DNA of 26,443 nt from JAWXBR01 sp034440235 (GTDB lineage Bacteria; Bacteroidota; Ignavibacteria; Kapaibacteriales; Kapaibacteriaceae): NCBI GenBank assembly GCA_034440235.1, contig JAWXBR010000052.1:1-26443 (forward strand). The letters run 5' to 3'. The position numbers and the translations under genes were made by a program. This document shows, one piece after another, positions 21,214 to 26,443 of this stretch (its first letter is position 1; every line of letters starts with the position of its first letter). The notes below the pieces were generated by a model. The model was not told the origin of the DNA and made no database searches. It worked only from the letters and a program-made list of their open reading frames with translations.

Positions 21214-23751
21214 ATGAAACTCACCCAACTCCTAGGTTTTGCCGTTGCAATGATTGTGTTGCATGCCTCTGCTGCCGCGCAGTACGGACGTGTTGACATT
21301 AGCGAAGGCACACATTTCGAGGTCGCGTTTGCGCATGTTTGGGCATCGCCCACAGAAAAACCAATGCAGATTCCTGTAACGCTGTTGCTTACAGCGAGAA
21401 CTTCTGCAGTTGCTACTGTCGAACACGATTCGTTAGGTGCAAGGGCATCGCGAACGTATGACTTGCAGGCGGGGATAACCCGCATTGTGGTGCTTACAAC
21501 TGCTATGTCGTTGCCTGTTCCAACGGCTGGGATCGAGAGGAAGGGTATTACTGTAAAGTCTACTGGTCCTATAACGGTTGCGACAAACGTAGCATGGCAA
21601 GGAAACGGCAACGCAACATTGCATTACCCAGTTTCGACTTGGGGAGTATCATATAGAGCCTTCAGTTATCCGCAGGATGAATACGGTGTTGGTGCAAGTT
21701 TATCGGTGCGGCCAGGTCAAATAGTCTTTGTCGCATCCCAAGACGATACACGCATAACGTTCAAAGCTCCTACACCTATCGCGACCGCACCTGGCCTGCC
21801 AAGTGTCATGGTTGCAAACACATCGTATACTATTACACTAAATGCCCACGAAACGGTAACGCTCCTTGCGCAGATTCAAACTGGCAAATCGCACAAGGCT
21901 GAGACCGATCTGACGGGAACTCTCATTACATCGACAAAACCGATTGCAGTAATATCTGGTCACACCAAGGGTGCAGTCGGCATGAAGCATCCTGTACTGC
22001 CACCAACGGGTTTGTTTAAGGCGGCAGCCCACTTCGTGCGCAACTGTTTTAATCAGGTGCTGCTACCGGACAATCTGGCAGATACGTTGTTCGTAACCGT
22101 ACCTCTGAAATATGCTGTAGATAGAATGCGAACTACTGCCGACGAAGACACGGTGAATTGGGGTGGTGATGTTATTCGCATTCTGGCAATAGAAGACAAC
22201 ACTGCTGTCCGCCGAATGCGCGCCGATGGCACCGGATATGACGTCGTGGCTACGTTAGCTGCGGGTAACTACTACTCAGACAGTGCTGTAAAACGTGCAT
22301 GTCTGTGGCTAACCAGCAAACCTGCTCACGTTATGCAATACGGGAAATCGTTTGGAAAAGGATTGCCTGTTGCAATAGATATTGTAAAAGGTAACAATCC
22401 AGAGACACCACAAGGGCATCCAACCGTCGAATCATGGATACCAACGATGATTGTTATCCCAGGCACATCTCTTTGGATTAATCGCGGCACGTTTGTCGCT
22501 CATGCTGGCATGGATACGTACTGTTCGGTTGTTGCTAAGACTGCAGACCTGCAGGACATCATGCTCGATGGCAAAACGTTGATGTCGCATGCGCTCGTTA
22601 CAAGCACTGTACTTGCTGGAGCACCCTACACTACTGTTGTCCTTCCCGTTGCAGAAACGATGCACACAATTAGCACCGCCGTGAACGGTGTTTCGTTTAT
22701 GACATGGAGCTACGGAAGTCTCTATGGACTTGCTCAGGGTCGCTCGTACGGACATCCCATTGGATTGGGCGTTGCCTCGGAGCCTTGCGCGGACACCATT
22801 ACAGCTTCCAGCGACACTAGTACTAGGCGAGCGACTGTTACGGCATTATTGACATCGGCTACATCGTGCTCGAAGTTTCTTGGATTCGAAATCATTTCGA
22901 AAACGAACGTAGTTGTTGATAGCTCTGACGTCGGACTCGATAGTATATATGTTTACGTATCGAGTGTACGTAGCGACAGCATTGGAATGATTACCGTGCG
23001 TTTTCTTACGACAACTGGTACGACGCTAGAACACACAGTTACCATCGACTCTATCACACGTCAGGCGTATCGTGTCGACCTCGACCTAACAGTCATCGAT
23101 GGCGCGTTAGCACAATTGTGCACCAACACATTTGTTGCAACAACTGCAATACCCGATCACTTTCTAAGCTGCATGGTAACAACCCGCTGCAAAGATTCGG
23201 TGCTTGTGCCACTCACTGCTCGTATGGACGCTACAGACACGTACGCGGACGGGCTTCGAACCTCGAGGTTCAAATTTCCTGTGGTGACGCGGCAAGTTGG
23301 CACGGCCGTGGCCAAGATCGAATTTCTTGTAGTCGCAGGAAAGTCAGCAGATTGGCCTGTCGAAATACTAGGATTTAAATGGTACGATGCTGACAGCATC
23401 GAGCAGAATGTCGATACACGCTTCACGCGCGTCGTTCCACCGCCGCCAGTTTCTGTCGATGAAGATAATGCAGCCGCATCATCGCATTCAGCATATTCAC
23501 TTGTAGTATCGCCACAACCTGCCACCGATAAAGTCTACATCAGTGTTGGTAAGGGGCTCGAAGGGGGCACCCTACGCGTGTACGACTTCACAGGAACACT
23601 TGTCATGGAGCACCGGAACGGTGCAGACTACAACAGCGCTATCAATAATGGTGCAATAGAACTCGACGTGTCTTCATTGTCCGTCGGATCGTACTACGTA
23701 AGTTGTTCGTCGAGAGTCCATACCGTCGCTAGACTTGTTATCGTTCGTTGA
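21214..23751 (+). CDS. T9SS-secreted IgGFc-binding-protein-like surface protein with extra domain (paralog 3)
   Basis: The product has 845 residues with a signal peptide (about 1-23, ending ASAAAQ). The IgGFc-like region (about 30-520) carries the same landmarks as its paralogs: GTHFEVAFAHVW, GITVKSTGPITVATNVAWQG, YPQDEYG, GQIVFVASQDDTRITF, STKPIAVISGHTKGAVG, AHFVRNCFNQVLLP, MTWSYGSLYGLAQGRSYG. An extra region of about 230 residues (525-755) with several Cys follows; it is absent from paralog 2 and I do not recognise it, though it reads like tandem beta-sandwich domains. A PPPPVSVDED linker leads to the T9SS sorting domain (about 763-845, LVVSPQPATDKVYISVG to ARLVIVR). It is probably surface-exposed, with adhesion likely but unproven. 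It lies between the propeller-like gene and the GH92 gene, all on one strand with gaps of 63 and 29 bp, a possible operon of exported proteins. Confidence 0.88.
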   Translation: MKLTQLLGFAVAMIVLHASAAAQYGRVDISEGTHFEVAFAHVWASPTEKPMQIPVTLLLTARTSAVATVEHDSLGARASRTYDLQAGITRIVVLTTAMSLPVPTAGIERKGITVKSTGPITVATNVAWQGNGNATLHYPVSTWGVSYRAFSYPQDEYGVGASLSVRPGQIVFVASQDDTRITFKAPTPIATAPGLPSVMVANTSYTITLNAHETVTLLAQIQTGKSHKAETDLTGTLITSTKPIAVISGHTKGAVGMKHPVLPPTGLFKAAAHFVRNCFNQVLLPDNLADTLFVTVPLKYAVDRMRTTADEDTVNWGGDVIRILAIEDNTAVRRMRADGTGYDVVATLAAGNYYSDSAVKRACLWLTSKPAHVMQYGKSFGKGLPVAIDIVKGNNPETPQGHPTVESWIPTMIVIPGTSLWINRGTFVAHAGMDTYCSVVAKTADLQDIMLDGKTLMSHALVTSTVLAGAPYTTVVLPVAETMHTISTAVNGVSFMTWSYGSLYGLAQGRSYGHPIGLGVASEPCADTITASSDTSTRRATVTALLTSATSCSKFLGFEIISKTNVVVDSSDVGLDSIYVYVSSVRSDSIGMITVRFLTTTGTTLEHTVTIDSITRQAYRVDLDLTVIDGALAQLCTNTFVATTAIPDHFLSCMVTTRCKDSVLVPLTARMDATDTYADGLRTSRFKFPVVTRQVGTAVAKIEFLVVAGKSADWPVEILGFKWYDADSIEQNVDTRFTRVVPPPPVSVDEDNAAASSHSAYSLVVSPQPATDKVYISVGKGLEGGTLRVYDFTGTLVMEHRNGADYNSAINNGAIELDVSSLSVGSYYVSCSSRVHTVARLVIVR

Positions 23752-23780
23752 GGTTAGTTCACATAGTGTAAGATCTGGGA

Positions 23781-26198
23781 ATGAAAATGATCAAACTTGT
23801 AGTGACAATAATGTTGTGCACGGTAATGAGCGTCCAGGCGCAGCGTTCTTCCGTCGACATTGTAAATCCTCGCATTGGAACGGGTAACGGAGCTGCGACT
23901 GTTGAAGGAGCGTCGTCTCCGTTTGGACTAGTAAATGCATCGCCAATTCGCAACCCTAAGTACTTCGAGGAGTTAAGCGGACTTGGCACCATGGAACTCA
24001 GTGGCACTGGCTGCTCTAAGGGAGGACTTGGTACGCTCGCTCTCAGACCGCAGATGGCAAAACCGATAACGCCGTGGAATGAATGGACCCGTATGGATTA
24101 CAACGGCGAAAACGCCCATCCATACTCATACGAATACAAGATTGAAGGCGCACCAGTACATCACGAGGTTACTACAACTGAAAAGGTTGTCGTGCATAGA
24201 ATTTATACGACTGCCGAGGTAGACTCACTATACATCGTTGTCGATGCAGGCACTACGCACGATGCAATAAAATCGACGACACTAATTCAAACAGGCGCTC
24301 GCGAGTGGATGATAACTGTCGACACAAACACATTCTGTAGCAGTATTATTCCCTCAATCATGTATGCATGTATTGATGTTCGGTCTCAGTTCGACACCGC
24401 ATGGACCTGGGAAGCTGGCATTGGTAAGGGGCTTGTTCTAACGACTACGTCGTTCGCACCTAGCGACACGTTTGAGGTATCCATAGGAGTGTCCTTTGTG
24501 TCCGCAGCGAATGCACGTTTAAATCTTGAAAGACAGGTCGGTAAGAAAACGTTTAATGAAGTTCGTGAGACTTCTCGTGCTGCCTGGCAGAATCTATTAA
24601 GTCGAATAGATGTACGTGGCGGCACCAAAGAGGACAGTATTGTCTTCTACAGTGCCCTGTACCGTTCACTTCAGTACCCCTCTGTGTTTTCAGATGTGAA
24701 TGGCGAGTATCGTGACATGAATGGCAATGTTAAGATCGATAGTGGCTATCGAAGAAGGACATTCTATGATTTGTGGGGGTGTGTATGGACGACATATCCG
24801 TTGCAGACGCTAATCGCTCCTGAGCATGCACACGATGTGATAAACACCATGCTCGGACACGGCCGCGAAACGGGTTACCTTACAAATTGGGAATATCTAG
24901 GTCATGACGTATTCATGATGGGCGGGGATCCTCAGTCACACATGGTACATGACTTCTGGACACGAGGGATTATTCAAGGCAACTTGAGCGAATATTATGA
25001 CATCCTAAGAGTTACCTCGACTACCGAAGGAAAAGCTAGAAAGAGGCAGTCGTTGTATTCGAAGTATGGGTATATACCAGCAAAGGACGAAAACGGTCAA
25101 CGTGTTGGAAGCAATGTCTCATATACGCTTGAGTATGCTATGGCCGACAATGTGATGGCTAGAATAGCATCAGCTGTAGGCGCAATCGACGACGCTGTAA
25201 TGTTCAAAGCAAACACACTTAGACATCGTGAACTATACGACAAAGAGTCAGGGTATTTACGTCCTCGATTGATTGACGGGACGTGGGATTCACCGTTCGA
25301 TCCGTTCGCAACCGAAGGAAATGAATGGTGGCAATGGAGTGGAGGTCCAGGATTTACCGAGATATCTGCATTTGAATTCCGCTTCTGTCCGTATCATGAC
25401 GTACTAGGTATGGCCAACCTAATGGGAGGGCAGAAGCGCTACGTAAAACTTCTCGACGATTTTTTTGACAGCAAGCCTTTTCACTTGGGGAATCAACCGA
25501 TATTTACTCATGCATGGTTGTACACGTCTATTCGCGGAGCGGAATGGAAATCCCATCAACGAGTCGTAGAGATTATGAATAGCAACTTTAAAAACCATCG
25601 AAACGGAATTCCTGGCAATGATGATCTTGGATCGACATCGTCGTGGGCCGTGTGGTCGATGATCGGACTCTATCCAATACTGGACGGCGAATCCAAGTAC
25701 CGCATCGGCCGACCATTCTTCGACTCGATTACGATTAGCACCTACGATGTAGATAGAAAACCTCACTCTGTGCGAATAGTACGGAAGGGTACGGGGCCGT
25801 TTGTAGATAATGTTACTGTCGATGGCATTACAAACCCTCTCGGCTCTCTCGATTACTCTGTGTTACAATCGGCATCCATTATTACATTATACTGTTCACA
25901 GACTCATCCTCCTGAAAGCTCAATCGATTCAAGCACAACATCAGGTGTTCTTCCGGAACCAGTAGGTAGTGGCTTCTCTTTACGGCCCAATCCCGCATCG
26001 GAATATGTAGAGATTGATGTTGTCGACAACCCCATTTGGGAGATAAGTCTCATCGACGCCATAGGTCGTATTGTCATTACAACGTCAACATCGTCTACAT
26101 CAAGAATCGATACACGCGATCTGCCACCCGGCGCCTACATCGTACGTGGTACTCAAGGAGGCACGTCAGCATTCCGAATGCTAAACGTAATGAGGTAA
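23781..26198 (+). CDS. Glycoside hydrolase family 92-type alpha-mannosidase, T9SS-exported
   Basis: GH92 enzymes are calcium-dependent, inverting exo-alpha-mannosidases that trim mannose from glycoprotein or yeast glycans. The 805-residue product has a signal peptide (about 1-20, ending VQAQ), the family start VDIVNPRIGTGNGAATVEGA, the GTGCSKGG segment (76-82), RRTFYDLWGCVWTTYPL, then the catalytic-region motifs EGNEWWQW (512-519), PYHDVLGMANLMGG and GNDDLGSTSSWAVWSMIGLY (612 onward, with Asp614/Asp615). It ends in a T9SS sorting domain (about 734-805, LRPNPASEYVEIDVV to FRMLNVMR). The stretch between EGN and HD is about 15 residues longer than in GH92 sequences I recall. The enzyme probably acts at the cell surface on host, fungal or microbial mannans. 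It follows the IgGFc-like gene by 29 bp. No transporter or sugar-use gene is present here. Confidence 0.93.
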   Translation: MKMIKLVVTIMLCTVMSVQAQRSSVDIVNPRIGTGNGAATVEGASSPFGLVNASPIRNPKYFEELSGLGTMELSGTGCSKGGLGTLALRPQMAKPITPWNEWTRMDYNGENAHPYSYEYKIEGAPVHHEVTTTEKVVVHRIYTTAEVDSLYIVVDAGTTHDAIKSTTLIQTGAREWMITVDTNTFCSSIIPSIMYACIDVRSQFDTAWTWEAGIGKGLVLTTTSFAPSDTFEVSIGVSFVSAANARLNLERQVGKKTFNEVRETSRAAWQNLLSRIDVRGGTKEDSIVFYSALYRSLQYPSVFSDVNGEYRDMNGNVKIDSGYRRRTFYDLWGCVWTTYPLQTLIAPEHAHDVINTMLGHGRETGYLTNWEYLGHDVFMMGGDPQSHMVHDFWTRGIIQGNLSEYYDILRVTSTTEGKARKRQSLYSKYGYIPAKDENGQRVGSNVSYTLEYAMADNVMARIASAVGAIDDAVMFKANTLRHRELYDKESGYLRPRLIDGTWDSPFDPFATEGNEWWQWSGGPGFTEISAFEFRFCPYHDVLGMANLMGGQKRYVKLLDDFFDSKPFHLGNQPIFTHAWLYTSIRGAEWKSHQRVVEIMNSNFKNHRNGIPGNDDLGSTSSWAVWSMIGLYPILDGESKYRIGRPFFDSITISTYDVDRKPHSVRIVRKGTGPFVDNVTVDGITNPLGSLDYSVLQSASIITLYCSQTHPPESSIDSSTTSGVLPEPVGSGFSLRPNPASEYVEIDVVDNPIWEISLIDAIGRIVITTSTSSTSRIDTRDLPPGAYIVRGTQGGTSAFRMLNVMR

Positions 26199-26220
26199 CA
26201 ATACTCACTCCTTCGTGGGT

Positions 26221-26443
26221 CTACGGCAACTGTATCAACGCCGATCGCACTTCGTTCGTGTTCGCAGCAACCACCACATACGTTCCCGCTGCAAGTGCAG
26301 ACACGTCGAGTGTAAGGGAATGGGTAAGGGGCTCGACGGTGCTACGCACCGTCGTACCATCGAGCGCAATGAGTCGTATTGAAGTTGGCATGATGTCGCA
26401 TGTAATGCTCAGCACGTCGGCTGCATTTACGTGTGCTTTGAGC
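26221..26443 (-). CDS. T9SS cargo protein, C-terminal sorting domain only (5' truncated by window)
   Basis: The frame is open from the window edge to the TAG at 26221-26223 and gives 73 residues. These form the latter part of a T9SS sorting domain: IRLIALDGTTVRSTVEPL, then LTLDVSALAAGTYVVVAANT and the terminal VRSALIQLP. The ATG at 26415 is internal, so this is not a small protein. The sorting domain says the product is exported by a T9SS but nothing of its cargo part is visible. It converges with the GH92 gene across 22 bp, with no clear terminator in the gap. Confidence 0.82.
   Translation of the reverse strand, partial: LKAHVNAADVLSITCDIMPTSIRLIALDGTTVRSTVEPLTHSLTLDVSALAAGTYVVVAANTNEVRSALIQLP

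Overview
The window looks like a chromosome segment of a Bacteroidota/Chlorobiota-lineage bacterium (FCB group, possibly the Kapabacteria/Ignavibacteria side). The basis is at least five proteins ending in type IX secretion (T9SS) C-terminal sorting domains, outer-membrane OmpA and beta-barrel proteins, weak Shine-Dalgarno use, a TAnnTTTG-type promoter match and roughly 50% GC. The lineage is inferred from protein style, not from a marker gene. I saw no rRNA, tRNA, IS element or CRISPR array.

Layout. (1) 1-2385: the 3' end of a type I restriction hsdR overlaps a polyphosphate kinase 2 gene, which overlaps a secreted alpha/beta hydrolase gene. (2) 2404-4351: a small predicted outer-membrane protein, a hairpin, then a complete nuoD with no other complex I gene beside it. 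(3) 4398-11221, minus strand: a 1588-residue secreted protein (von Willebrand A domain, eight WD40 repeats, ASH/Hydin-like repeats, cohesin-like domain, T9SS tail), 2 nt upstream of a double-OmpA-domain protein. (4) 11451-23751: three plus-strand paralogs with an IgGFc-binding-protein-like N-terminal region. The first is a three-frame wreck carrying a 15-bp x 8 minisatellite; the other two (15982, 21214) are intact. Between them lie a TPR protein, a minus-strand SRPBCC-SRPBCC-(DoxX remnant)-VOC cluster, an AT-rich NmrA-type reductase and a secreted propeller-like protein. (5) 23781-26443: a T9SS-exported GH92-type mannosidase converges on the C-terminus of another T9SS cargo.

Working together: most genes here encode envelope or exported proteins. 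The two intact IgGFc-like proteins, the VWA/WD40 protein, the 19084 protein and the GH92 enzyme are probably sent out by a T9SS encoded elsewhere and act at the surface in adhesion or glycan processing. The hsdR-ppk2-hydrolase overlap is the most unusual gene arrangement. The most unusual DNA-level signals are the over-represented oligonucleotides AAGGGGCT (10 copies) and AGGGGGC/GCCCCCT, spread across unrelated genes, with the latter expanded as a minisatellite.
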